From an uncultured Lachnospiraceae bacterium (lineage in GTDB: Bacteria; Bacillota; Clostridia; Lachnospirales; Lachnospiraceae), in assembly GCA_947175175.1 (NCBI GenBank), contig CAMWLV010000018.1, positions 1 through 38,790 of the forward strand: DNA of 38,790 nt, in the 5' to 3' direction. The first letter of the stretch is position 1. Each line of letters begins with the position of its first letter. Shown piece after piece: positions 23,970-32,737 of this stretch. The notes under the pieces were generated by a model. That model was not told the DNA's origin. It did not search any database and saw nothing but the letters and a program-made list of their open reading frames with translations. The translations under genes were made by a program, and so were the position numbers.

Positions 23970-25586
23970 ATGAAAAACAGACAAAGAAAAATTGCTTTAC
24001 TTTTATGTGCGGCACTGTCTGCATCAGCTTTTTGGGGATGTGGGCAGACGACAGAGGAGGTAACTGTGGATGATGTGGCGATTGTCGAGACGGCAAATCC
24101 TGAGGTGGGAGAACTGAAGCTCAGTGCGAATTTTATTGCCACGATTAATCCAGATGAGTCAGTGTATGTGATTCCCAAGGCTACAGCGGAGGTGGTTGAG
24201 GTTCTTGTTGAGGCAGGTGATGTCGTGGAAGAAGGTGATGTGCTTGCCGTGCTGGATGATACGGTAGCACAGTTTACGATGAGAAATGCGGAGGCAGCTG
24301 CCCAGAATGCGCAGCTTGGTCTGGCGAATGCACAACTTGGTCTGGCAAACGCACAGCTTGGTTATGACCTGCAGTATGGCGATGCGGCAACGATTCTCAA
24401 TGATATGAATTCGGATGTTACACTCACACAAGTAGAGGATGGTATGACTCAGCTTCAGGAGTCCTATATGGATGCAATGGATACGCGCCAGCAGACAATG
24501 GATAAGCTCAAAGATGCGGAGAAGGAGCTTGCGGACTTGAAAGAGCAGTATGGTTACAAAGAAGACGTCGACGAGATTAAGGAGTATGCAGAGACGCTCT
24601 CCAAAGTTCCGGATATCTCTGAACTGGGACCGGCTGCCTCCATGATGGATCCCAGTTCTTTGGTTAGTTTTTCTGAGTATGGGCGTGCAATGGCCAGGTA
24701 CCAGGAGGCAGCACAGAAGGATGCCACAGTGGACGCCAAGATCAAGCAGTACAAAGCAGCGATCGACCAGTGTGAGGAGGCACTTGAAACGATCCAGGAT
24801 CAGATGGACAGTACATATGAGAACTACAGCCGCACGGTAGTTTCCCAGGATCTCAGCAACGGAGTGCTAAGGGACGAACAGAAGCAGACATCACAGAATG
24901 GCATTTCGCAGGCAGAGCTTGGCATTTCGCAGGCAGAGGCAGGCATTTCGCAGGCACAGATCTCAATCGATCAGGCCCATGAAAATCTGGATGCTTACAC
25001 GATCACAGCTGCGATCTCTGGTGTTGTGGAAAGTGTGAATATCAAGGAGCACGATTTTGCCACATCAAGCAATCCGGCATTTGTGATCTCTAACAAAAAT
25101 ACGATGGTTGCTACCTATTATGTAAGTGAGGACGTAAGGAATACTTTCTCGATGGGGCAGAAGATCACGCTCGAAAAGGATGACAAGCTTTATGACGGTG
25201 AAGTGATAGAGATCGGAAGTGCAATTGATGCGGCGACAGGTCTGTTCAAAATCAAGGCTGCTGTCAAGGGGGATACTGCGAATCTGCTTTCCGGCACAAA
25301 AGCAACAGTGACGACAGATACATATCATGAAAAAAATGCGATTATTATACCATATGATTCTGTTTACTATGATGGAACACAGGCTTATGTATATACCGTT
25401 GTGGACGGAAGGGCAAAGAGGACAGAAGTGACGACGGGACTTTACGACATTGACCGGATCGTGGTCACAGAGGGACTTGCCAAGGATGATACCATCATTA
25501 CTACATGGTCTGCCCAGCTGCGTGACGGTGTGGAGATTTCTGCACGTAAGAGCAGTGCAGATACGGAAAAGAATGCGCAGGAATAG
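23970..25586 (+). CDS. RND efflux adaptor (HlyD/AcrA-type membrane fusion protein)
   Basis: The 538-residue protein has a signal peptide that ends in an imperfect lipobox (AFWGC, C23), so it is probably membrane anchored. A biotinyl-lipoyl half-motif (VVEVLVEAGDVVEEGDVLAVLDD) lies near residues 75-97, followed by a long alpha-helical hairpin and the second lipoyl half near YTITAAISGVVESV. Beta-barrel and membrane-proximal parts follow (FSMGQKITLE, then IPYDSVYYDG). Both arms of the hairpin contain three tandem heptads encoded by 21-bp repeats. The true start is 23970, where the leader's GGGGG is the ribosome binding site. The RND pump gene follows after 13 nt. Confidence 0.9.
   Translation: MKNRQRKIALLLCAALSASAFWGCGQTTEEVTVDDVAIVETANPEVGELKLSANFIATINPDESVYVIPKATAEVVEVLVEAGDVVEEGDVLAVLDDTVAQFTMRNAEAAAQNAQLGLANAQLGLANAQLGYDLQYGDAATILNDMNSDVTLTQVEDGMTQLQESYMDAMDTRQQTMDKLKDAEKELADLKEQYGYKEDVDEIKEYAETLSKVPDISELGPAASMMDPSSLVSFSEYGRAMARYQEAAQKDATVDAKIKQYKAAIDQCEEALETIQDQMDSTYENYSRTVVSQDLSNGVLRDEQKQTSQNGISQAELGISQAEAGISQAQISIDQAHENLDAYTITAAISGVVESVNIKEHDFATSSNPAFVISNKNTMVATYYVSEDVRNTFSMGQKITLEKDDKLYDGEVIEIGSAIDAATGLFKIKAAVKGDTANLLSGTKATVTTDTYHEKNAIIIPYDSVYYDGTQAYVYTVVDGRAKRTEVTTGLYDIDRIVVTEGLAKDDTIITTWSAQLRDGVEISARKSSADTEKNAQE
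24306..24368 (+). repeat. Three 21-bp tandem repeats in the adaptor, first helical arm
   Basis: Units at 24306, 24327 and 24348 encode NAQLGLA, NAQLGLA and NAQLGYD. Each is one coiled-coil heptad, so copy-number change would shift the helix by whole turns. Confidence 0.9.
24900..24962 (+). repeat. Three 21-bp tandem repeats in the adaptor, second helical arm
   Basis: Units at 24900, 24921 and 24942 begin GGCATTTCGCAGGCA and encode GISQAEL, GISQAEA and GISQAQI. The number of units equals that on the opposite arm, whose repeat has a different sequence. Confidence 0.9.
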
Positions 25587-25599
25587 GAGGGCATAGGTT

Positions 25600-28500
25600 A
25601 TGAGTTCTTTAACCAAGCTGGCCCTGAAACGGCCTGTTTCAGCACTGTTGATTGTGCTGGCACTATTTGTATTTGGTATCAGCTCTGTATTTGGCTTTAA
25701 GATGGAGCTGACACCTGATCTGGAGATGCCCATGTTGTTTGTCATGACGATCTTTCAGGGCGGTGACCCGGCAACGACGGAGGAGCTGGTGACAAAAATC
25801 ATAGAAGATTCTGGCAAGACGCTCTCTGGTGTAGATTCTGTGACTTCACAGACGACAGAAAATATGTCATTTGTTATGTTTTCTTATGAGTATGGAACAG
25901 ATACAGATGAAGCGTATGCGGATCTCAGAAGCGCAGTGGATACTGCGTCACTGCAGCTGCCAGAGGATGCACAGGATCCAGTTATCATTGAGATGGATAT
26001 GAATGCACAGGATATGATGACATTGTCAATCACGTCAACTGGCGATACGGATGTACTGACGTTTGTGGAGGATGAACTTCGGCCTGAACTGGAGCGTCTT
26101 TCGGACGTCGCTCAGATTACGGTATCAGGTGGTGAGCAGGATTATATCCGAATACAGCTTCACAGCGACAAGATGCAGCAGTATGGTGTGACCATGGCAA
26201 ATGTCAGGACATACATCACAACAACTGATTTTACGATTCCGATTGGCAGTGTGGAGCAGGGAGCACAGAGCATTAGTGCATCTGCTTCCTCAAAACCGAC
26301 AAATCTTATGGAGCTGCAGAATATACCCATTATCACGAGCAGAGGCACAACGATTGCTCTGTCGGATATTGCAACAGTATCCATGTCCTCTAGGGCAAAC
26401 AGCAGTATCAGCCGCTTTAACGGTCAGGACAGTATCAGTGTTGGTATCGCAAAGGTTCAGAGTGAGGGTACTGTTGATGTCTCTAACCATGTAAAATCAC
26501 TGATTAAGCGTGTGGCGGCAAAAAATTCAGCAATTCAGATATCTGTGGCATATGATGCGGCAGACAGTATTAAATCCTCGCTAAGTTCTGTGGCGGAGAC
26601 ACTTGTACTGGGTGTTCTGTTTTCTATGCTGGTGCTTTTCATTTTCTTTGGAGACTTTAAGGCAAGCCTGATCGTCGGCAGTTCTATGCCGATATCGCTT
26701 CTGGCAACACTTATTTTTATGAGTTTTGCAGGATTTTCGCTGAATGTAGTTACAATGGGAGCGCTTGTTATCGCGATCGGTATGATGGTTGACGCATCGA
26801 TCGTTGTGCTGGAAAGCTGTTTCCGGTTGAAGGATGAAAAGCCGGAATATAAAGATGCAGCGATGGTTGGTACGAAAGTGGTGGCATCGTCAGTTTCTGC
26901 GTCAACGATTACTACTGTAGTAGTATATCTGCCGCTTGCTACGATGAAGGGGCTCGCAGGACAGCTCTTTTCACAGCTTGGATTTACGATTATCTTTGCC
27001 ATGATGTCTTCATTGATTGTGGCAATTACGTTGATTCCGATTTTCTTTTGGAAATACAGGCCAAAGGAGAAGAAGGATACTCTGGCAAACCGGATCGTGG
27101 GAAAGGTAGGAAATGGATACAAGATTTTACTAGGACATATCATGTTGAAGAAAAAGACGGTCATGCTGGTGGCGGTAGGACTTTTGGTGCTCGCATTTAT
27201 GCTGGCAGGGCAGCTTGACACAGAGCTGATGTCGGCGACAGGTCTTGACAACATGAGTATCTCCATAGAACAACGGTCAGGAACACGGCTTGAGGTGATG
27301 GATGAAAGTATCCAGTTCATTGAACAGATGGTGATTGACGATCCAGACTTTGCAGGATGTAATCTGACGATCAGCGGTTCATCAGCGACGATTACAGCAT
27401 ATCCATCAGATACATGTGAAAAGAGTATCAATCAGCTTGTGGACGAGTACAATGCGAAGCTGATGGACAGTACAAACATGAGTGTTATCGTCTCGGCAGC
27501 AGGAAGCGGAATGTCTGCTATGATGAGTGTCATGTCGAGTACGGAAGTTGACATGAGTGGTGATAGTATCGAGGATCTTAAAACTGCCGCAAGACAGGTC
27601 GATGCGATTATGATGGATATTCCAGGCGTCATCAAGACTTCGAGCAATCTCACATCAGATGCTACACAGGTAAAGATACAGATCGATCCGTTAAAATGTA
27701 TGAATGTAGGACTTACTGCCGTGCAGGTCGCAAGCGAGATGTACAATGCCAGCAGTGGTATCGAAGTCATGGACATGACGATTGGAACAGAGGAATATTC
27801 TGTGAGAATGGAGTATCCTGAGGACAGCTATGTCAATATGAATCAGTTGTTAAACCTTGAGATTGCCACTCCGATGGGAAGTATGATCACAGTTGGGGAC
27901 GTGGCGGAAGCGGTGTATTCTGATGTGCCAAATACACTTGTGAGAGAGGATGGCAGATATCAGGTTGCAATTACAGCATACACGACAGAGGCTGCAAAGT
28001 TTACAGCACAGGCTGCCATTATAGAAGCAGTAGATGAGGCAGAACAGAGAGGAGAGTTCCCAGAGGGCGTCGGTCAGACACAGAGTATGATGAACGAGAT
28101 GATCATGGAGGAATTTACAGCGATTGGAAAAGCGATTTTTACAGCAATTTTCCTGATTTTTCTTGTCATGGCTATGCAATTTGAATCACCAGTCTTCTCG
28201 CTCATGGTTATGCTTAGTATTCCATTTAGTCTGATCGGGTCTTTCTTCCTGTTGTTTATCTCGGGTTCGACGCTGAATATGACATCTTTGATGGGTGTGC
28301 TGATGCTGGTAGGTATCGTAGTCAACAACGGTATTTTGTATGTTGATACGACCAACCAGTTAAAGGAGACGATGCCGTTAAATGATGCCTTGATGGAAAG
28401 CGGACGACTACGACTGCGACCGATCCTTATGACAACATTGACGACTATTTTGTCAATGATACCGATGATCTTTACACAAAATGAAAATGCGGCGATGATG

Positions 28501-28665
28501 AAGGGCATGTCGCTCATCATTATCGGAGGGCTGATTACCTCCACACTGTTGATTCTGTTATTATTGCCAAGTTTTTATCTGTTAATGAGCAAACAGGGCA
28601 GAAAAGAGGCAAAGGAAAGAAGAAAGATGAAGCGGCAGAAACGGCTTGCGGCAAAGGATAAGTAA
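25600..28665 (+). CDS. RND-superfamily efflux transporter (SwrC/AcrB-like)
   Basis: The 1021-residue protein has the RND layout: a transmembrane helix at about 13-34, a large extracytoplasmic loop, helices 2-6 (about 330-470), a second helix-loop-helix repeat from about 518, and helices 8-12 (about 843-1003). Helix 4 reads GMMVDASIVVLE, keeping the proton-relay aspartate (D398, AcrB D407) but with Ala at the D408 position. Helix 10 reads GIVVNNGIL, with N909 where AcrB has K940. Gram-positive members such as SwrC export surfactants or toxic compounds across the single membrane with an adaptor. The substrate is unknown. GGAGGG precedes the ATG. It is cotranscribed with the adaptor. Confidence 0.93.
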   Translation: MSSLTKLALKRPVSALLIVLALFVFGISSVFGFKMELTPDLEMPMLFVMTIFQGGDPATTEELVTKIIEDSGKTLSGVDSVTSQTTENMSFVMFSYEYGTDTDEAYADLRSAVDTASLQLPEDAQDPVIIEMDMNAQDMMTLSITSTGDTDVLTFVEDELRPELERLSDVAQITVSGGEQDYIRIQLHSDKMQQYGVTMANVRTYITTTDFTIPIGSVEQGAQSISASASSKPTNLMELQNIPIITSRGTTIALSDIATVSMSSRANSSISRFNGQDSISVGIAKVQSEGTVDVSNHVKSLIKRVAAKNSAIQISVAYDAADSIKSSLSSVAETLVLGVLFSMLVLFIFFGDFKASLIVGSSMPISLLATLIFMSFAGFSLNVVTMGALVIAIGMMVDASIVVLESCFRLKDEKPEYKDAAMVGTKVVASSVSASTITTVVVYLPLATMKGLAGQLFSQLGFTIIFAMMSSLIVAITLIPIFFWKYRPKEKKDTLANRIVGKVGNGYKILLGHIMLKKKTVMLVAVGLLVLAFMLAGQLDTELMSATGLDNMSISIEQRSGTRLEVMDESIQFIEQMVIDDPDFAGCNLTISGSSATITAYPSDTCEKSINQLVDEYNAKLMDSTNMSVIVSAAGSGMSAMMSVMSSTEVDMSGDSIEDLKTAARQVDAIMMDIPGVIKTSSNLTSDATQVKIQIDPLKCMNVGLTAVQVASEMYNASSGIEVMDMTIGTEEYSVRMEYPEDSYVNMNQLLNLEIATPMGSMITVGDVAEAVYSDVPNTLVREDGRYQVAITAYTTEAAKFTAQAAIIEAVDEAEQRGEFPEGVGQTQSMMNEMIMEEFTAIGKAIFTAIFLIFLVMAMQFESPVFSLMVMLSIPFSLIGSFFLLFISGSTLNMTSLMGVLMLVGIVVNNGILYVDTTNQLKETMPLNDALMESGRLRLRPILMTTLTTILSMIPMIFTQNENAAMMKGMSLIIIGGLITSTLLILLLLPSFYLLMSKQGRKEAKERRKMKRQKRLAAKDK

Positions 28666-28758
28666 AAAATTTGACATGTCGTTTATTTTATAAAAAAATC
28701 CATATACTACAATTGGTCAAAAGTATGCAAAGATTAAACTTAGTAAGGTAGTGGATGG

Positions 28759-30033
28759 ATGAAAGTAGAGAACATGAAACATACTGCGTTGAGCAGGCGG
28801 ATGAAATATCTCTTATTTTTATATGTTTTTTTGGGATTTGCGATTGGGTTATTCTGTTGGGCGACTTACGCATATTATCAGAGTACCGTACCTAGTACAA
28901 TTAGTATTAAGGCTGGAACGAGTGAGGAATTCAATCTGCGCGTTCCGGCATCAGGGATTCTCAGTACGGATTCTGAGACAACCCTGGCACTCAATCAGCC
29001 GCTTACGATTGTGGCAGGAGACACGACAAGCTCCTATCAGATGCGGCTGAAACTTTTTGGTATTGTACCGCTCAAGGATGTGGATATTCAGGTCATAGAG
29101 AACACAACCCTGACACCGGTGGGAAGACCGATTGGCATCTATGTCAGGACACAAGGCGTGTTAGTGGTGGACACAGGCAGTTTCGAGGGGGCAGGCGGTG
29201 ACAAGTATGCGCCTTCTGACTATAAGCTGCAGGCGGGAGATTATCTCACTGCGATGGATGGAGTGGCAATCAGTGATAAGAAGCAGGTCAGGGAATATGT
29301 AGAAAATGGAAATGGGGCGGAGATCATTTTTCAGGTTTCCAGAAAGGACGAGTTGATTCAGGTAAAGATCAAGCCAGAAGCAGATGCCAATAATATCTAT
29401 AAAATGGGTGCATGGCTCAGGGACAGCGCGCAGGGGATAGGAACGATGACTTATGTAGACAGTCAGAATCAGTTCGGGGCACTGGGACATGGCATCAATG
29501 ACATGGATACCGGTGAGCTTTTAAAACTGGGAAGTGGGCTTTTGTACCATACAGAGATTGTAGCAGTCAAGCGCGGCGAGAAAGGAAATCCAGGAGAACT
29601 GACAGGTGTGATTGAATACAAGCCAGATCAAGTATCGGGGGTGATCGTAGACAACACAATGCAGGGGATCTATGGCGTGGCAAATGCGGAGCTTCTAAGC
29701 GAATATACTGCTGGGAGGGAGGCTCTGCCTATTGCATTGAAACAGGAGGTGACAACAGGACCAGCACAGATACTGTGTGCTATTGATGGCGTGGCAAAGT
29801 ACTATGATGTGGATATCACAAAGCTTACTCCGGGAAAGGAGGCAGTGAATCGTCAGATCTCCCTCGAGGTCACGGATAAGGAATTGCTTTCAGTAACTGG
29901 TGGTATTGTACAAGGAATGTCAGGCGCGCCGATAGTGCAAAATGGCAGATTTGTGGGTGCTGTCACACATGTGCTTGTTCAAGATAGTACGAAAGGGTAT
30001 GGGATATTTATTGAGGATATGCTGGGGCATTGA
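28759..30033 (+). CDS. spoIVB: SpoIVB peptidase (sigma-K checkpoint signalling protease)
   Basis: SpoIVB is secreted from the forespore and triggers pro-sigma-K processing in the mother cell. The 424-residue protein has an N-terminal membrane anchor (about 17-38), a PDZ domain (about 125-205, KLQAGDYLTAMDGVAIS) and a C-terminal S55 serine peptidase domain. The catalytic candidates are H244 in GALGHGI and S388 in GMSGAPI. Matching length and motifs make the call firm. The sequence TATACTA (28703-28709) resembles a forespore -10, but no convincing -35 is visible. GGATGG precedes the ATG, and an alternative start at 28774 is possible. It is separated from recN, its usual neighbour, by the accessory block. 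Confidence 0.95.
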   Translation: MKVENMKHTALSRRMKYLLFLYVFLGFAIGLFCWATYAYYQSTVPSTISIKAGTSEEFNLRVPASGILSTDSETTLALNQPLTIVAGDTTSSYQMRLKLFGIVPLKDVDIQVIENTTLTPVGRPIGIYVRTQGVLVVDTGSFEGAGGDKYAPSDYKLQAGDYLTAMDGVAISDKKQVREYVENGNGAEIIFQVSRKDELIQVKIKPEADANNIYKMGAWLRDSAQGIGTMTYVDSQNQFGALGHGINDMDTGELLKLGSGLLYHTEIVAVKRGEKGNPGELTGVIEYKPDQVSGVIVDNTMQGIYGVANAELLSEYTAGREALPIALKQEVTTGPAQILCAIDGVAKYYDVDITKLTPGKEAVNRQISLEVTDKELLSVTGGIVQGMSGAPIVQNGRFVGAVTHVLVQDSTKGYGIFIEDMLGH

Positions 30034-30052
30034 CCCTGGCATATCCTTTGTT
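30014..30052 (+). terminator. Terminator overlapping the end of spoIVB
   Basis: AGGATATGC (30014-30022) pairs with GCATATCCT (30039-30047), with a GGG/CCC extension inside, followed by TTTGTT. The spoIVB stop codon (30031-30033) lies in the loop. Confidence 0.7.
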
Positions 30053-30059
30053 ACATTGT

Positions 30060-31040
30060 TTATGCCTGTGCATCAATAATGGATACACCAATCTTATCAG
30101 GCTGAACGATATCATTGAAGATATTTTTGCAATACTCTGAAACTGCATTTCCAAACACGGCATTTTTGCCAAATAATTCATTGTATGTATTCTGGAAGTC
30201 AGGATCAGTCATGTTGACACTGGCATTAAATACCATATTTTTCTGTTCATTGTCAAAGGTCAGACCAAGTTTGGCAAGCTTGTCTTTGTGATCAATGCAC
30301 AGCTGATTCAGTTTGTCTATATTTTTGTTTGCGTTTGTGCCGTCTGCATGATACACTGACTGGGCAAAATATGCCAACAATTTTTTGGTCGAGTCCTGAA
30401 TAGTGCTATCAGATAAATTGCTGGATTGGACAATTGTCATGACCGATGTGGTCTGTCCCGCAAGTGTCATATTGGCAGCAAGCGTCATATCTGCTTCCTC
30501 ATAGTTCAGTGTCCTGCTCAATTTGTACTCATTAATATTGTATTGTGCATCGCTGGCAGTTTCATCCACCTTGCGCATGATCTTATCTGCCTGTCCGATG
30601 AAAGAATCATGACCGACAAAAAGAGCATCAATCGCTTTGTCAGCAGCATCTGCGAAAGTTTTACTGTCAAATGAATATTTGCCGTTAACTTTCTCTACGC
30701 CGATTTTTTTCAGTTCTTTTTCATTGTCAGAGAACAGTTTTTCGAGCTTTGAAATCTGCTTTTGCACATCTTTATCTGTTACTTTGGCTGAGCTGTTCTT
30801 CATATCATTATAGGATTTCACCAGATCTTCAATCTGGCTTTCAAGTAAATCCCTTGAGATCCCTCCTGAGGAATAGCGTTTTAATTTTTTTACACTTTTT
30901 TTGAAAGCTTCGGCTTTATCCTGAAGTTTTTCAACATTGGCATCAGCCTCTGTTACCTTTTTAGTGTAGGAGTGTGTATAGGAATAGTTGTTTTGCCTGA
31001 TTTGGTCAATAAGCTTCATAGGTTCATATTGAACAGTCAT
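30060..31040 (-). CDS. Coiled-coil protein with a FliD-like segment, function unknown
   Basis: The 326-residue protein has no signal peptide or membrane helix. It is mostly helical, with coiled-coil stretches near residues 28-55 and 85-115. The segment LKKIGVEKVNGKYSFDSKTF (about 110-130) resembles a motif seen in the C-terminal part of the flagellar cap protein FliD (usually IGI followed by GKLSLD), but the rest does not align by eye. GGGAGGG precedes the ATG. An almost perfect sigma-28 -10 element lies 31 bp upstream of the start, which supports a link to motility. It is convergent with spoIVB, and no other flagellar gene is in the window. Confidence 0.6.
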   Translation of the reverse strand: MTVQYEPMKLIDQIRQNNYSYTHSYTKKVTEADANVEKLQDKAEAFKKSVKKLKRYSSGGISRDLLESQIEDLVKSYNDMKNSSAKVTDKDVQKQISKLEKLFSDNEKELKKIGVEKVNGKYSFDSKTFADAADKAIDALFVGHDSFIGQADKIMRKVDETASDAQYNINEYKLSRTLNYEEADMTLAANMTLAGQTTSVMTIVQSSNLSDSTIQDSTKKLLAYFAQSVYHADGTNANKNIDKLNQLCIDHKDKLAKLGLTFDNEQKNMVFNASVNMTDPDFQNTYNELFGKNAVFGNAVSEYCKNIFNDIVQPDKIGVSIIDAQA

Positions 31041-31071
31041 ATAGAATCCCTCCCAAGTTAATATATAAATA

Positions 31072-31098
31072 TTATCGGCAGATTTGTGCCAAAGTTAA
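31072..31098 (-). promoter_or_regulatory. Putative sigma-28 (SigD) promoter
   Basis: On the minus strand GCCGATAA (31072-31079) is an exact match to the sigma-28 -10 consensus. TTAA (31095-31098) lies 15 bp upstream, matching 3 of 4 bases of the TAAA -35. Transcription would start about 25 nt before the ATG at 31040. The rest of the gap to potA (31099-31293) is AT-rich; no clear potA promoter was found in it. Confidence 0.6.
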
Positions 31099-31293
31099 AG
31101 GGCTTTCGGGGGATTCCATCTGCAATGATAATAAAAATTTTTTTTCAGTAGCAATTCTCATGAGTATATGGTACACTACAAAGTGATGCATTAAAGATTC
31201 TAATGAAAAGATAATGATTAAAAGAATAAAAATGTGGATTGAGTGGATGCAGGCATTGCAGGATGGTAGTTTACGAAATGAGGAGGACAGGAG

Positions 31294-32727
31294 TTGGGGG
31301 AAAATATTATTGAGTTAAAGCATATCAGCCGTACTTTTGATGACGGTTTTCGCGTGGTTGACGATTTCAACCTTACAGTACAGAGAGGCGAGTTTGTCAC
31401 ATTTCTGGGGCCTTCAGGCTGTGGGAAGACAACGACACTGCGCATGATCGCAGGATTTGATAAGCCGACAGAAGGAGAGCTGTTGTTAAACGGTGAGGAT
31501 ATACGGGATTTGCCGCCCAATAAACGTCCTATCAATACCGTTTTTCAGAGATACGCATTGTTTCCGCACTTAAATGTATTTGAAAATGTTGCCTTTGGGT
31601 TGAAATTAAAGAAGCTTCCGAAAGCGGATATCGTAAAGAAGGTTCAGAAAGCACTGGAGATGGTGGATTTAGAGGATTTTGAGGACAGGGGAATACAGAC
31701 GCTCTCGGGCGGCCAGCAGCAGCGTATCGCGATCGCGCGGGCAATTGTCAATGAGCCGGAAATCCTGCTTCTGGATGAACCATTGGGTGCACTGGACTTA
31801 AAGATGCGCAAGGAGATGCAGCTCGAGTTAAAGGGCATGCATGAAAAATTGGGAATCACGTTTATCTATGTGACGCATGACCAGGAGGAAGCACTTACCA
31901 TGTCCGATAAGATTGTCGTGATGTCTGAGGGGAAAATCCAGCAGATCGGAACGCCGGAGGATATCTATAATGAACCGAAAAATGCTTTTGTTGCCGATTT
32001 TATTGGGGAGAGTAACATTTTTAGCGGCATTATGACAGGAAAGTGCAGGGTACGGTTCTGTGGGGCAGAATTTGAGTGTGTGGACGATGTCGAGCATGGC
32101 ACGATGATCGATGCAGTGGTGAGACCAGAGGATGTGACTATTACGACACCTGATCAAGGGATCATCAAAGGAATTGTGACCTCGGTCATATTTAAGGGTG
32201 TGCACTATGAGATTACAGTACAGTCCGGCAAAAATGAGATTGTGATACAGTCCACCAGAAAAGCGGAGTTGAACGCTGCAGTAGGGTTGTATATTGAACC
32301 AGAGGGGATTCACATTATGCTGGCGGAGAACACGATAAACCGTATTGAATCCGGGCTGGACAAGGAATACAGGCTGGCATTTCTCGGGGGAATGCTCGAT
32401 TGTGATCTGACGGCCCTGATACCAGGGTCTTCATTTAACACGGATGGGGCACTTGTGGACGCACATGGCGATATTATTGAGTCAGACCGTATCAAGGTGA
32501 TCGTGTCTGTAAATCCAGGAGATATCACAATGAGTGACGATAAGGAGGCAGGAATCCTCAGGGGACATATCATCAATCTGATCTATAAAGGCGACCACTA
32601 CAGCTATGTGGTGCGAACAGAGGAAGATGAAGATTTTATCGTGTCTGACGAGTATCTGTGGAATATGGATGATTATGTGAGCCTGCTGATACCAAAAGAG
32701 AAATTTCATTATGCCATTAAGAAATAA
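31294..32727 (+). CDS. potA: Polyamine ABC transporter ATP-binding protein
   Basis: PotA powers spermidine/putrescine import. Motifs: Walker A GPSGCGKTT (39-47), Q-loop NTVFQRYALFPHL, signature LSGGQQQR, Walker B ILLLDEPLGALD, and H-loop VTHD. The length of 477 residues exceeds the usual 360-380 because the C-terminal TOBE region is present twice: VVRPEDVTITT to VIFKGVHYEITV and again VSVNPGDITMS to LIYKGDHYSYVV. Translation starts at TTG, since GGAGG lies 7 nt upstream and no better start exists. It is the first gene of potABCD and is followed by potB after 10 nt. Confidence 0.93.
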   Translation: MGENIIELKHISRTFDDGFRVVDDFNLTVQRGEFVTFLGPSGCGKTTTLRMIAGFDKPTEGELLLNGEDIRDLPPNKRPINTVFQRYALFPHLNVFENVAFGLKLKKLPKADIVKKVQKALEMVDLEDFEDRGIQTLSGGQQQRIAIARAIVNEPEILLLDEPLGALDLKMRKEMQLELKGMHEKLGITFIYVTHDQEEALTMSDKIVVMSEGKIQQIGTPEDIYNEPKNAFVADFIGESNIFSGIMTGKCRVRFCGAEFECVDDVEHGTMIDAVVRPEDVTITTPDQGIIKGIVTSVIFKGVHYEITVQSGKNEIVIQSTRKAELNAAVGLYIEPEGIHIMLAENTINRIESGLDKEYRLAFLGGMLDCDLTALIPGSSFNTDGALVDAHGDIIESDRIKVIVSVNPGDITMSDDKEAGILRGHIINLIYKGDHYSYVVRTEEDEDFIVSDEYLWNMDDYVSLLIPKEKFHYAIKK

Positions 32728-32737
32728 GGAGGGGCGA

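Noticed and set aside
21741-24178. Two minus-strand open frames (21741-22190 and 23849-24178) that share a similar peptide
   Set aside because: The similarity comes from the shared leader sequence read on the wrong strand; both frames overlap real genes and lack ribosome binding sites.
24306-24962. Short direct repeats as a possible CRISPR array
   Set aside because: Units are contiguous 21-bp repeats in frame within a coiled coil, without spacers.
28671-28708. TTGACA and TATACT upstream of spoIVB as a sigma-A promoter
   Set aside because: The spacer is 26 bp, far too long for RNA polymerase.
31078-31096. Sigma-54-like TTGGCAC followed by TGCC before the minus-strand gene at 31040
   Set aside because: The spacing between GG and GC is 9, not the required 10, and the exact sigma-28 -10 in the same place explains the site better.
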